Positions 1 through 7,456 of a DNA stretch of 13,407 nt are shown here, piece by piece. A program made the translations under genes and the position numbers. Below the pieces are notes generated by a model that was given only the letters and a program-made list of their open reading frames with translations, had not been told where the DNA came from and ran no database searches. The stretch's first letter is position 1; each line of letters starts with the position of its first letter. This DNA comes from UKL13-2 sp044228625 (GTDB taxonomy: Bacteria > Pseudomonadota > Gammaproteobacteria > Burkholderiales > Usitatibacteraceae): assembly GCA_044228625.1 (NCBI GenBank), contig JBGAUM010000093.1, positions 1 through 13,407 on the forward strand. Direction: 5' to 3'.

Positions 1-2391
1 GACTTCCCATGGTTTCCGGCGCGCGTGGTGTGCCACGATATCCTCGGTCAGACCGCGCTGGTGGACCTCGCGGGCCTGCGCGACGCCATCGCGGACCAGG
101 GCGGCGATCCGGCCAAGGTAAATCCGGTGGTGCCGGTGCAATTGATCGTCGATCATTCGCTGGCCGTCGAATGCGGCGGCGATGATCCGCAGGCGTTCGA
201 GAAGAACCGCGCCATCGAAGACCGCCGCAATGAGGACCGCTTCCATTTCATCGAGTGGACCAAGCGCGCGTTCGACAACGTCGATGTGATTCCGGCGGGC
301 AACGGCATCATGCACCAGATCAATCTGGAGAAGATGTCGCCCGTAATCCATGCGCATAACGGCGTGGCATTTCCCGATACCTGCGTGGGTACCGACAGCC
401 ACACGCCGCACGTCGATGCACTGGGCGTGATCGCCATCGGCGTGGGAGGCTTGGAAGCCGAAAACGTCATGCTCGGCCGCGCGTCGTGGATGCGCCTGCC
501 GGAGATCATCGGCGTGACGCTGACCGGAAAGCGCCAGCCCGGCATCACTGCGACAGACATCGTATTGGCGCTGACCGAGTTCTTGCGCAAATCCAAGGTC
601 GTCGGCGCGTATCTGGAATTCATCGGCGAAGGGGCCGCATCGCTCACGCTGGGCGATCGAGCCACCATTTCCAACATGGCCCCGGAGTACGGCGCCACGG
701 CGGCGATGTTCGCCATCGACCAGCAGACGCTCGATTACCTCAAGCTCACCGGCCGCAGCGACGAGCAGGTGAAGCTGGTCGAAACCTACGCCAAGACCGC
801 GGGCCTGTGGGCAGATGACCTCAAGACCGCGCAATACGAACGCACGCTTTCCTTCGACCTTTCCAGCGTGGTCCGCACCATGGCGGGGCCCTCCAATCCG
901 CATGCGAGGGTATCGACCACTGATCTCGCTGCGAAAGGCATCGCAGGTTTGTGGAAGGAAGAGGCCGGATTGATGCCCGACGGCGCCGTGATCATCGCCG
1001 CCATCACCAGTTGCACCAACACCTCCAACCCGCGGAACGTAATTGCCGCGGGCTTGCTGGCACGCAACGCCAACCGCGCCGGGCTCACGCGCAAGCCCTG
1101 GGTGAAAAGTTCGCTCGCGCCTGGCTCGAAAACGGTCGCGCTGTACCTCGAAGAAGCGGGGCTGAAAAACGAACTCGAAAAACTCGGCTTCGGCATCGTC
1201 GCCTTCGCATGCACCACCTGCAACGGCATGTCCGGCGCGCTGGATCCGACGATCCAGAAGGAAATCATCGACCGCGATCTCTACGCCACCGCAGTGTTGT
1301 CCGGCAACCGCAACTTCGACGGCCGCATCCACCCGTATGCCAAGCAGGCCTTTCTTGCCTCACCGCCTCTCGTGGTGGCGTATGCGATCGCCGGCACCAT
1401 CCGCTTCGACATTGAGCGCGATGCGTTCGGTACCGACGCGAGCGGCAAGCCCATCACACTTAAGGACCTATGGCCGAGCGATGAAGAAATCGACGCGATT
1501 GCCGCGACGGCCGTGAAGCCGGAGCAATTCCGCAAGGTTTACATCCCCATGTTTGACCGCAGCGGGGACGTGGCGGAAAAGGTGAAGCCGCTCTACGATT
1601 GGCGCGCGCCGAGCACCTATATCCGCCGCCCGCCGTATTGGGAAGGCGCACTGGCCGGCGAACGCACGTTGAAGGGCATGCGGCCGCTGGCGATCCTGCC
1701 CGACAACATCACCACGGACCACCTTTCACCTTCGAACGCCATTCTCATGAATAGCGCGGCAGGTGAGTATCTGGCCAAGATGGGCCTGCCGGAAGAGGAC
1801 TTCAATTCCTATGCCACGCATCGCGGAGATCACCTCACCGCGCAGCGCGCGACCTTTGCCAACCCGACGCTCATGAACGAAATGGCGGTGGTGGATGGCG
1901 CGGTCAAGAAGGGGTCGCTGGCGCGCGTCGAACCGGACGGCAAGGTCATGCGCATGTGGGAAGCGATCGAGACCTATATGAACCGCCGCCAGCCGCTCAT
2001 CATCATTGCTGGCGCAGACTATGGCCAAGGCAGCTCACGCGACTGGGCGGCCAAGGGCGTGCGCCTCGCAGGCGTGGAAGCCATCGTGGCCGAAGGGTTC
2101 GAGCGCATTCATCGCACCAATCTGATCGGCATGGGCGTGCTGCCGCTGGAATTCAAGCCGGGCACCAATCGCAAGACGCTACTCCTCGATGGCACCGAGA
2201 CCTACGATGTTCTTGGCGAGCGCACGCCGCGCGCGACCCTGACCTTGGTCATTCATCGCAAGTCTGGCGAACGGGTCGATGTGCCCGTCACTTGCCGGCT
2301 GGATACGGCGGAAGAGGTCTCCGTCTACGATGCCGGGGGTGTGCTGCAGCGATTTGCGAAGGATTTCCTTGCCAGCCGTGCGGCCGCTTGA
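1..2391 (+). CDS. acnD: Fe/S-dependent 2-methylcitrate dehydratase AcnD, 5' end outside window
   Basis: AcnD is an aconitase-family [4Fe-4S] enzyme that dehydrates 2-methylcitrate in the methylcitrate cycle of propionate breakdown. Its product, 2-methyl-trans-aconitate, is then handled by PrpF. The frame is open from base 1 (reads DFPWFPARVVCHDILGQTA), so the gene enters from the left. The GTG at 25 lies inside conserved aconitase sequence and is not the start. The window holds 796 residues; the family is about 860-870, so roughly 70 N-terminal residues are missing. The three cluster-ligand cysteines are visible: SCTNTSNP (Cys codon 1012-1014) and CTTCNG (1210-1212 and 1219-1221). The C-terminal swivel domain has GADYGQGSSRDWAAKGVRLA near 2011-2070. 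The gene ends in TGA, 63 bases before prpF. AcnD rather than AcnA/AcnB is supported mainly by the adjacent prpF and the overall sequence match. Confidence 0.95.
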   Translation, partial: DFPWFPARVVCHDILGQTALVDLAGLRDAIADQGGDPAKVNPVVPVQLIVDHSLAVECGGDDPQAFEKNRAIEDRRNEDRFHFIEWTKRAFDNVDVIPAGNGIMHQINLEKMSPVIHAHNGVAFPDTCVGTDSHTPHVDALGVIAIGVGGLEAENVMLGRASWMRLPEIIGVTLTGKRQPGITATDIVLALTEFLRKSKVVGAYLEFIGEGAASLTLGDRATISNMAPEYGATAAMFAIDQQTLDYLKLTGRSDEQVKLVETYAKTAGLWADDLKTAQYERTLSFDLSSVVRTMAGPSNPHARVSTTDLAAKGIAGLWKEEAGLMPDGAVIIAAITSCTNTSNPRNVIAAGLLARNANRAGLTRKPWVKSSLAPGSKTVALYLEEAGLKNELEKLGFGIVAFACTTCNGMSGALDPTIQKEIIDRDLYATAVLSGNRNFDGRIHPYAKQAFLASPPLVVAYAIAGTIRFDIERDAFGTDASGKPITLKDLWPSDEEIDAIAATAVKPEQFRKVYIPMFDRSGDVAEKVKPLYDWRAPSTYIRRPPYWEGALAGERTLKGMRPLAILPDNITTDHLSPSNAILMNSAAGEYLAKMGLPEEDFNSYATHRGDHLTAQRATFANPTLMNEMAVVDGAVKKGSLARVEPDGKVMRMWEAIETYMNRRQPLIIIAGADYGQGSSRDWAAKGVRLAGVEAIVAEGFERIHRTNLIGMGVLPLEFKPGTNRKTLLLDGTETYDVLGERTPRATLTLVIHRKSGERVDVPVTCRLDTAEEVSVYDAGGVLQRFAKDFLASRAAA

Positions 2392-2443
2392 ACTCTTGGC
2401 CAGCCCCGGGTGGATTCCGGGATCCAACGAACATTTGGTAAAC

Positions 2444-2448
2444 AGAGG
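2444..2448 (+). promoter_or_regulatory. Ribosome binding site that fixes the prpF start
   Basis: AGAGG lies six bases before the ATG at 2455. It favours this ATG over an in-frame GTG at 2410, which would add 15 residues that do not resemble the family N-terminus. Confidence 0.6.
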
Positions 2449-2454
2449 CACCGC

Positions 2455-3645
2455 ATGAATCACCGCCCCCAAATCAAGATTCCCGCCACCTACATGCGCG
2501 GCGGCACGTCCAAGGGCGTGTTCTTCAAGTTGACGGACCTGCCCGAGGTGGCACAAGCGCCGGGCCCCGCGCGCGACAATTTGCTGCTGCGTGTCATCGG
2601 CAGCCCCGACCCGTACGGCAAGCAGATCGACGGCATGGGCGCGGCAACCTCGTCGACCTCAAAGACCGTCATCCTTTCCAAGAGCAGCAAGCCGGACCAC
2701 GATGTCGATTACCTCTTTGGCCAGGTATCCATCGACAAGCCCTTCGTGGATTGGAGCGGCAACTGCGGAAATCTTTCAGCCGCAGTGGGGCCGTTTGCGA
2801 TCGCCCACGGGTTGGTGCACCCCTCGAGGGTACAAGTCAATGGTACGGCAGTGATCCGCATCTGGCAGGTCAATATTTCGAAGACCATCATCGCGCACGT
2901 TCCGATGACCGAAGGTGAGGTCCAGGAAACCGGCGACTTCGAACTCGACGGCGTGACTTTCCCCGCTGCGGAAGTGCAACTGGAGTTCATGGATCCCGCC
3001 GCCGAAGAGCCCGGAGCGGAAGGTGCCATGTTTCCGACGGGCAATCTGGTGGATGACCTCGATGTTCCCGGTTTGGGCACGCTCAAAGCGACGATGATCA
3101 ATGCCGGCATCCCGACCATCTTCGTGAACGCCGAGGCGATCGGCTACACAGGCACCGAATTGCAGGATGCGATCAATGGCGATGCGAATGCACTGGCCAA
3201 GTTCGAAACCATCCGCACAGCGGGCGCCCTCCGCATGGGCCTGATCAAGACCCCGGAGGAAGCGCAAAAGCGCCAGCACACGCCAAAGATCGCATTCGTT
3301 GCCAAGCCCAAGGACTACGCCTCCTCCTCTGGCAAGAATGTCGCGGCGAGCGACGTGGATTTGCTGGTGCGCGCCCTGTCCATGGGAAAACTCCACCATG
3401 CCATGATGGGTACCGCCGCAGTGGCCATTGGCGCGGCGGCCGCGATTCCGGGCACCCTGGTCAATGCGGCGGCCGGTGGCGGCGAGAAGTCCGCGGTGCG
3501 CTTCGGTCATCCGTCCGGCACCTTGCGCGTTGGTGCGGAGGCGGCGCAAGTGAACGGCGAGTGGGCCGTGAAAAAGGCCGTGATGAGCCGCAGCGCGCGG
3601 GTGCTGATGGAAGGGGTCGTTCGCATTCCAGGCGACGCGTTCTGA
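2455..3645 (+). CDS. prpF: 2-methylaconitate cis-trans isomerase PrpF
   Basis: PrpF converts the 2-methyl-trans-aconitate made by AcnD into the cis isomer, which aconitase B can hydrate to 2-methylisocitrate. The 396-residue product matches the usual length (about 390-400). The start at 2455 gives MNHRPQIKIPATYMRGGTSK, a typical PrpF N-terminus. The diaminopimelate-epimerase-like fold is expected. The conserved lysine (K70 in SSTSKT) and cysteine (C104 in SGNCGNLSAAVGPF) correspond, with a three-residue offset, to Lys73 and Cys107 described for the Shewanella enzyme. The gene follows acnD by 63 bases with no visible terminator, so the two are probably co-transcribed. prpB and prpC are likely to lie upstream of the window, but that is inferred. 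Confidence 0.95.
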   Translation: MNHRPQIKIPATYMRGGTSKGVFFKLTDLPEVAQAPGPARDNLLLRVIGSPDPYGKQIDGMGAATSSTSKTVILSKSSKPDHDVDYLFGQVSIDKPFVDWSGNCGNLSAAVGPFAIAHGLVHPSRVQVNGTAVIRIWQVNISKTIIAHVPMTEGEVQETGDFELDGVTFPAAEVQLEFMDPAAEEPGAEGAMFPTGNLVDDLDVPGLGTLKATMINAGIPTIFVNAEAIGYTGTELQDAINGDANALAKFETIRTAGALRMGLIKTPEEAQKRQHTPKIAFVAKPKDYASSSGKNVAASDVDLLVRALSMGKLHHAMMGTAAVAIGAAAAIPGTLVNAAAGGGEKSAVRFGHPSGTLRVGAEAAQVNGEWAVKKAVMSRSARVLMEGVVRIPGDAF

Positions 3646-3718
3646 CTTTGCTCGCGCCTCATCCTTTTCGGGTATCTTTCCATCTGCTCCGCAATCCTCA
3701 ATTCAACAAGGAATTCCC

Positions 3719-4177
3719 ATGAAGAAAACCACGCTGATGATCGCCACCGGACTGGTGCTGTCCATTTCCGGCCTGGCCCACGCGCAAAAAGGCCCGAATA
3801 TCAAGGAAATGAAGCCGGGCAAGTATTCCTATGAAATGGAAATCAACAACCCGGCGCTGCCGTTCAAGATGCCCACCCAAAAGTTCACCCAGTGCGTGGC
3901 CGCCAAGGATCTCGACGAAGGCCGCGCATTCCAATCCCAAAAGGACGCCGGCGTGGATTGCACCTACAGCAATGTGAAAGCCTCGCCCGGCAGCTTTTCA
4001 TTCACGGCCGTGTGCAAGATGAAGGGCGACATGGGCATGGAGGCCGATTACGACGGCAAGATCGCCGGGGATACCGTCACCATGAACGTGAAGCAGAAAA
4101 TGACCGGGGGCCAGATTCCCGACAACATGCGCAACTCCAGCATGAAAATGGTCATGACGCGACAAGGGGACTGCTAG
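3719..4177 (+). CDS. Secreted DUF3617 domain protein
   Basis: This 152-residue protein has a clear Sec signal peptide: a Lys-Lys start, a hydrophobic core and an AHA cleavage site near residue 22, giving a mature protein starting QKG. The mature part has four cysteines (59, 81, 99, 152, the last being the C-terminal residue), which could form two disulfides in the periplasm. The spacing and the pattern of a short beta-rich domain fit the DUF3617 family, which has no established function. It is rich in methionine (14 of 152), mostly in the second half. AAGGA about six bases before the ATG supports the start. It is 73 bases downstream of prpF in the same direction and is followed by a strong terminator. 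It may be read from the prp transcript or from its own weak promoter in the gap. Confidence 0.8.
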   Translation: MKKTTLMIATGLVLSISGLAHAQKGPNIKEMKPGKYSYEMEINNPALPFKMPTQKFTQCVAAKDLDEGRAFQSQKDAGVDCTYSNVKASPGSFSFTAVCKMKGDMGMEADYDGKIAGDTVTMNVKQKMTGGQIPDNMRNSSMKMVMTRQGDC

Positions 4178-4200
4178 ACACTACCGAGAATGCATCAAAC

Positions 4201-4228
4201 AAAAAGGAGCCGATTGGCTCCTTTTTTT
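4201..4228. terminator. Bidirectional rho-independent terminator
   Basis: A six-pair stem, GGAGCC (4206-4211) with GGCTCC (4216-4221), closes a GATT loop. It is preceded by five A and followed by seven T, so a T-tract follows the stem on either strand. It lies 23 bases after the DUF3617 stop and about 95 bases after the thioredoxin stop on the opposite strand, in the gap between convergent genes. Confidence 0.9.
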
Positions 4229-4323
4229 CGCCTTCATTTCGCAGGCGAGACAAAACCGTCCTCTTGTCCCGCAACGTCAGGTCACATCAATGTCACCCGT
4301 GCGTTGCCCATGGATTCTGAGCG

Positions 4324-4698
4324 TCAAGCCTTCGCGCCCTCGGTCTGGGCGGCGACTTCCGCATGCACTTTGGCCATGTCCACTTCCAAAGATTTCTGGA
4401 CAACCTGCTCAAACTGGCTCTTGGGGAGCATGCCCGCCTGCGAAAAGATGATGACCTTTTCGCGGAAAACCATGAGCGTGGGAATCGAGCGGATGTTGAA
4501 CGCTGCTGCGAGTTCCTGTTGGTCTTCGGTATTCAACTTGGCAAACACCACATTCGGAAATTGTTCCGAGACCGCTTCAAATGTCGGGGCAAACATGCGG
4601 CACGGTCCGCACCAGGGCGCCCAAAAGTCCACGATGACCGTGTCATTGTTTTCGATCGTGGCATTGAAGTTGTCTTTGGTAAGTTCCAGGGTAGCCAT
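4324..4698 (-). CDS. Thioredoxin
   Basis: A cytoplasmic thioredoxin of 124 residues that reduces protein disulfides through the WCGPC motif at residues 29-33. The buried acidic residue is present (D24 in VDFWAPWC), as is the cis-proline (P73 in RSIPTLMVF). The core fold ends near residue 108, and about 16 residues form an Ala/Glu-rich C-terminal extension not found in E. coli TrxA. There is no signal peptide. The ATG start gives MATLELTKDNF, a usual thioredoxin beginning; the ribosome binding site is weak. It lies 78 bases downstream of dps in the same direction, so it may be co-transcribed with dps or have its own promoter in that gap. It is probably an accessory thioredoxin rather than the main trxA, which usually sits near rho. 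That last point is family knowledge and cannot be seen here. Confidence 0.93.
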   Translation of the reverse strand: MATLELTKDNFNATIENNDTVIVDFWAPWCGPCRMFAPTFEAVSEQFPNVVFAKLNTEDQQELAAAFNIRSIPTLMVFREKVIIFSQAGMLPKSQFEQVVQKSLEVDMAKVHAEVAAQTEGAKA

Positions 4699-4776
4699 GG
4701 CTTGCTTTCAGATTCGGAAATTGGATGAGTCGGAAACGGCACGCACAGTTTACGCGCCGATGAAGAAAAGCTGCGG

Positions 4777-5265
4777 TCACGACTCCAGGAGCGAGCGCAA
4801 CATCCACGCGTTTTTCTCATGAACTTGCATGCGCTGGGTCAATAGGTCAGCCGAGGGCTCGTCGTTGGCCTTGTCCACAGCCGGAAACAGTTTCCGCGCA
4901 GTTCGGACAACAGCTTCCTGGCCTTTGACCAATTGGCGGATCATATCCGTTGCTTCCGGAACTCCCTTGGGCTCATCAATGGACGTCAGCTTTGCATACG
5001 CGCCGTAGGTGCCCGGCGCGGGGAATCCGAGGGCACGAATCCTTTCGGCGATCAGGTCGACTGCCAACGCAAGTTCCGTGTACTGCGCCTCAAACATGAG
5101 GTGCAAGGTCTGGAACATCGGGCCTTTGACGTTCCAGTGAAAATTGTGGGTCATCAGGTACAGCGTGTAGGTATCGGCCAGAAGGTGCGAAAGTCCCTGC
5201 GCAATTCTTGCGCGGTCCTTTTCATGGATGCCAAGGTCGATGGCCGGTGCTTTGGATTTGGGCAT
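4777..5265 (-). CDS. dps: Dps family DNA-protecting ferritin-like protein
   Basis: Dps proteins form 12-subunit shells that oxidise iron with hydrogen peroxide, store it and often bind DNA, protecting cells in stress and stationary phase. The 162-residue product has the family length. Ferroxidase-site residues have the E. coli spacing: H43 (in FHWNV), H55, E59, D70 and E74. E59 stands where E. coli has Asp. The N-terminus is short with a few lysines (K3, K5), so it lacks the longer Lys-rich DNA-binding tail of E. coli Dps. The ATG at 5265 follows a GGGAG site. An in-frame TTG 48 bases further upstream would add 16 unrelated residues. The gene lies 117 bases downstream of the pirin stop in the same direction, and that gap could hold its own promoter. 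Confidence 0.93.
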   Translation of the reverse strand: MPKSKAPAIDLGIHEKDRARIAQGLSHLLADTYTLYLMTHNFHWNVKGPMFQTLHLMFEAQYTELALAVDLIAERIRALGFPAPGTYGAYAKLTSIDEPKGVPEATDMIRQLVKGQEAVVRTARKLFPAVDKANDEPSADLLTQRMQVHEKNAWMLRSLLES

Positions 5266-5269
5266 GATG

Positions 5270-5274
5270 CTCCC
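5270..5274 (-). promoter_or_regulatory. Ribosome binding site that fixes the dps start
   Basis: On the minus strand GGGAG sits four bases before the ATG at 5265. This supports the 162-residue Dps over the TTG-started longer form. Confidence 0.55.
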
Positions 5275-5314
5275 AGAGTGGGTCAATTCAGGTTGAAAAC
5301 ATTCTGCGATCAAC

Positions 5315-5330
5315 TTGGCGATACCGCCAA
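5315..5330. promoter_or_regulatory. Perfect hairpin or palindrome upstream of dps
   Basis: TTGGCG (5315-5320) and CGCCAA (5325-5330) form a perfect six-base inverted repeat around ATAC, in the gap between the pirin stop and the dps start. No T-run follows on the minus strand, so it is not a standard terminator. It could be an operator for dps or a stem that stabilises or attenuates the message. The function is unknown. Confidence 0.35.
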
Positions 5331-5382
5331 TGAAACCTTTGAATGATCGCCATAGATGGACTCAATCGTTGGATCGATGCAA

Positions 5383-6222
5383 TCAATCGTCGAGTTGACC
5401 CATCTGCCCGGTCATATACGCCCGTTCCGCATATCGAACCTGCTCAACGGAGTTCATGACAAATGGCCCATGGAAGACCAGCGGTCCCTCAGCCGGTGCG
5501 CCCCCGAGCAACATGATTTCAGCAGGCTGCCCGGCGGACAACTCCACCGATCCGGGGACGTGATCAAAAACGATGAGTTGCGAGTCCTTTGTGCGTTTGC
5601 CGTTGATCACGGGCGCCCCCTCGACCACATACGCGCCGGCCTCAAACGCGTCGTCGATCGGCAAAACGACGCGCGCGCCGGCCCCAAGCTTCACGTGAAA
5701 AAGAAACAGCGGCATTTCAACCTGTGCCGGGCCACTGTGCCCTTCCAGATTGCCAGCCACCACACGGATCACTGCACCATCGCGTGAGAACTCCGGAATG
5801 TCGTCAGCCTGGATGCGCTGATATTTGCGCTCCATCAACTTCTTTGCGCGGGGCAACGACGTCCACAGTTGGATGCCGTGCATGGTCATCTCTGCCTCAT
5901 TCTCGGCCAACGGCGCCTCGGCATGCACGATGCCCTTCCCAGCCGTCATCCATTGTGCCCCCAACGGACCGACAACGCCTTCATGGCCGGCAGAGTCTCG
6001 ATGGCGATTGCGGCCCGACAATAAATACGTGACCGTCTCAATGCCGGCATGCGGATGCGGACCGACGCCATCCACCCCCGGTGTCACCCGGAAGGGGCCG
6101 AAATGGTCAAGGAATACCCATGGGCCGACCGACCGCCGCCTGGGCGCTGGCAAGGCCCTCTTGACCGTAAACGTACCGACCGGTGCAATCTCGGAGTTGA
6201 GCGTGCGCTCGATGGTTCTCAT
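5383..6222 (-). CDS. Pirin family protein (bicupin)
   Basis: Pirins are two-domain cupins that bind one metal in the N-terminal barrel. Some act as quercetin 2,3-dioxygenases, and others are redox-linked regulators. The 279-residue protein has the metal ligands H56 and H58 (HPHAGIETVTYLL) and H100 and E102 (TAGKGIVHAE), matching the human pirin pattern. The C-terminal cupin (after about residue 170) ends in the usual LVFHGPFVMNS segment. Its ribosome binding site (AGGGGA) overlaps the TAG stop of the upstream doxX-like gene, and only nine bases separate the genes, so the two are almost certainly one operon with coupled translation. It differs clearly from the 233-residue pirin at 6656-7357. 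The natural substrate is unknown. Confidence 0.92.
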   Translation of the reverse strand: MRTIERTLNSEIAPVGTFTVKRALPAPRRRSVGPWVFLDHFGPFRVTPGVDGVGPHPHAGIETVTYLLSGRNRHRDSAGHEGVVGPLGAQWMTAGKGIVHAEAPLAENEAEMTMHGIQLWTSLPRAKKLMERKYQRIQADDIPEFSRDGAVIRVVAGNLEGHSGPAQVEMPLFLFHVKLGAGARVVLPIDDAFEAGAYVVEGAPVINGKRTKDSQLIVFDHVPGSVELSAGQPAEIMLLGGAPAEGPLVFHGPFVMNSVEQVRYAERAYMTGQMGQLDD

Positions 6223-6231
6223 GGCGTTCCC

Positions 6232-6612
6232 CTACTTGCGAAAGGCATAGCGACCACCGCCGAACGCGACGACCATCGCCATGCCGCCCATGATTGCGAG
6301 GTTCTTCATGAAGCTGATCGCCTCGGCCGCAACACCCGGCGGATGAAAAATCAGGGTCGTCGGAATGAGAAACAGGAAAATCGCTCCGGCGGCCCAACGC
6401 GGCTTGAAGCCGACCAGCAACATGATGCCGCCCAAAAGTTCAACTGCGATCGCACCGGCGGCCATCAGTTCAGGCAAGGGCATGCCTTTCGAGGCGATAT
6501 AGCCGGCCGTGCCTGCAAACCCCATCAGCTTGCCCCAGCCAGACACAATAAAGATATAGGACATCAAAGCGCGGCCCAGCAATGCCGCGGTGTCTTGAAT
6601 TCGTGCGTTCAT
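6232..6612 (-). CDS. DoxX family integral membrane protein
   Basis: This 126-residue protein has about four hydrophobic segments: near residues 8-28 (LLGRALMSYIFIVSGWGK), 48-66, 70-90 and 103-122. It has the DoxX signature of small inner-membrane proteins, including FxxSGxxKL in the first helix and a conserved Gly-rich segment before helix 2. DoxX relatives were first linked to thiosulfate:quinone oxidoreductase. In most bacteria their role is unclear, though several are tied to redox stress. The ATG at 6612 is chosen because GGAG lies six bases upstream and because the longer reading frame adds a 46-residue polar stretch overlapping the upstream pirin gene. It lies between two pirin genes in one tight operon. 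It ends in TAG. Confidence 0.88.
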   Translation of the reverse strand: MNARIQDTAALLGRALMSYIFIVSGWGKLMGFAGTAGYIASKGMPLPELMAAGAIAVELLGGIMLLVGFKPRWAAGAIFLFLIPTTLIFHPPGVAAEAISFMKNLAIMGGMAMVVAFGGGRYAFRK

Positions 6613-6618
6613 GGTGTA

Positions 6619-6622
6619 CTCC
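6619..6622 (-). promoter_or_regulatory. Ribosome binding site that fixes the doxX-like start
   Basis: GGAG on the minus strand lies six bases before the ATG at 6612. It supports the 126-residue form over a longer in-frame reading that would run into the upstream pirin gene. Confidence 0.55.
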
Positions 6623-6655
6623 AGATGTTCTGTCGATGGTGCGCCCCAACAACAC

Positions 6656-7357
6656 TCATTGGGGCAAGTCGAATACCAGGACCTCCGCTCCGTGTCCCCT
6701 CTCGATGATGATCTCTTCAGTGTCCACGCACTTGAGGGCATCGCCCGCACCCAACGACGCGCCGTTTGCCGTCAGGCTGCCGCGCGCCACATGGACATAA
6801 CCCAGGTGGCCGGGAGCCAATCGAATCGACGCGCGCTCTTCACCATCGAATAATCCAGCGTACACGAAGGCGTCCTGATGCATCGATACCGAACCATCGC
6901 GCCCATCCGGCGAGACAATCAGGCGCAGGGCGCCACGTTTCTCCGCTGCGTCGAAATTCTTTTCCTCGTACGAAGGGGCGATGCCGGTCACGTTGGGCTG
7001 GATCCAGATTTGCAAAAAGTGCGTGGTGCGATCCTTGGCGTGATTGAACTCGCTGTGGGTCACTCCCGTGCCGGCGCTCATGCGCTGCACATCGCCTGGC
7101 TTGATGGAGGATCCGTTCCCCATGCTGTCCTGATGGGCCAGTTCGCCCTCCAGGACATAGCTGATAATTTCCATATCGCGATGGCCATGCGTGCCAAATC
7201 CCATTCCAGCGGCCACACGGTCTTCATTGATGACACGCAGGGGCCCAAAACCCATGTGCCGACGGTCGTAATAGTCTGCAAATGAGAAACTGTGATAACT
7301 CTTGAGCCATCCGTGGTCGGCGTAGCCCCGTTCTGCGCTTTTTCGAATTTCCAACAT
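6656..7357 (-). CDS. Pirin family protein, YhhW (quercetinase) type
   Basis: This 233-residue bicupin matches E. coli YhhW in length and layout. YhhW shows quercetin 2,3-dioxygenase activity in vitro, though its natural substrate is not known. The sequence opens with MLEIRKSAERGYADHGWLKS, and the SYHSFSFADYYD segment is typical. Metal ligands fall at H57, H59, H101 and E103 (THGHRDMEIISYVLEGEL and GTGVTHSEFN). It is the first gene of the minus-strand block, with the doxX-like gene 43 bases downstream. AAGG lies about seven bases before the ATG. Its promoter should be in the 99-base gap shared with the divergent gluQ. No regulator gene sits next to it. Confidence 0.93.
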   Translation of the reverse strand: MLEIRKSAERGYADHGWLKSYHSFSFADYYDRRHMGFGPLRVINEDRVAAGMGFGTHGHRDMEIISYVLEGELAHQDSMGNGSSIKPGDVQRMSAGTGVTHSEFNHAKDRTTHFLQIWIQPNVTGIAPSYEEKNFDAAEKRGALRLIVSPDGRDGSVSMHQDAFVYAGLFDGEERASIRLAPGHLGYVHVARGSLTANGASLGAGDALKCVDTEEIIIERGHGAEVLVFDLPQ

Positions 7358-7456
7358 GGTCTTGCCTTGAAGAGTTTGCGATGGTCACATTGTGGGGATG
7401 GCGCAAGGTGAAATAAAGCGCCCAAGACTCAACTGATTGTTGCACTGAACACAATA
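7358..7456. promoter_or_regulatory. Divergent promoter region between yhhW-type pirin and gluQ
   Basis: These 99 bases separate two divergently read genes and must drive both unless gluQ is read from elsewhere. I see no convincing -35/-10 pair for either. The clearest element is the inverted repeat ATTGT-N10-ACAAT at 7436-7455, which ends one base before the gluQ ATG. A smaller palindrome, CACATTGTG, is at 7386-7394. Confidence 0.45.

Noticed and set aside
2410..2454. Upstream GTG start for prpF
   Set aside because: The extra 15 residues do not fit the PrpF N-terminus, and a good ribosome binding site precedes the ATG at 2455.
3648..3678. Possible -35/-10 pair (TTGCTC and TATCTT) before the DUF3617 gene
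   Set aside because: Spacing is 19 bases and both boxes are poor matches. It is not strong enough to list as a promoter.
4280..4297. An 18-base near-palindrome (one mismatch) downstream of the thioredoxin gene
   Set aside because: The two-base centre is too tight for a hairpin, no T-run follows, and its position between convergent gene ends makes an operator role unlikely.
4190..4822. A 210-residue plus-strand open frame across the thioredoxin gene
   Set aside because: It starts in the terminator and runs antisense to a thioredoxin with all catalytic residues. The product has no recognisable features.
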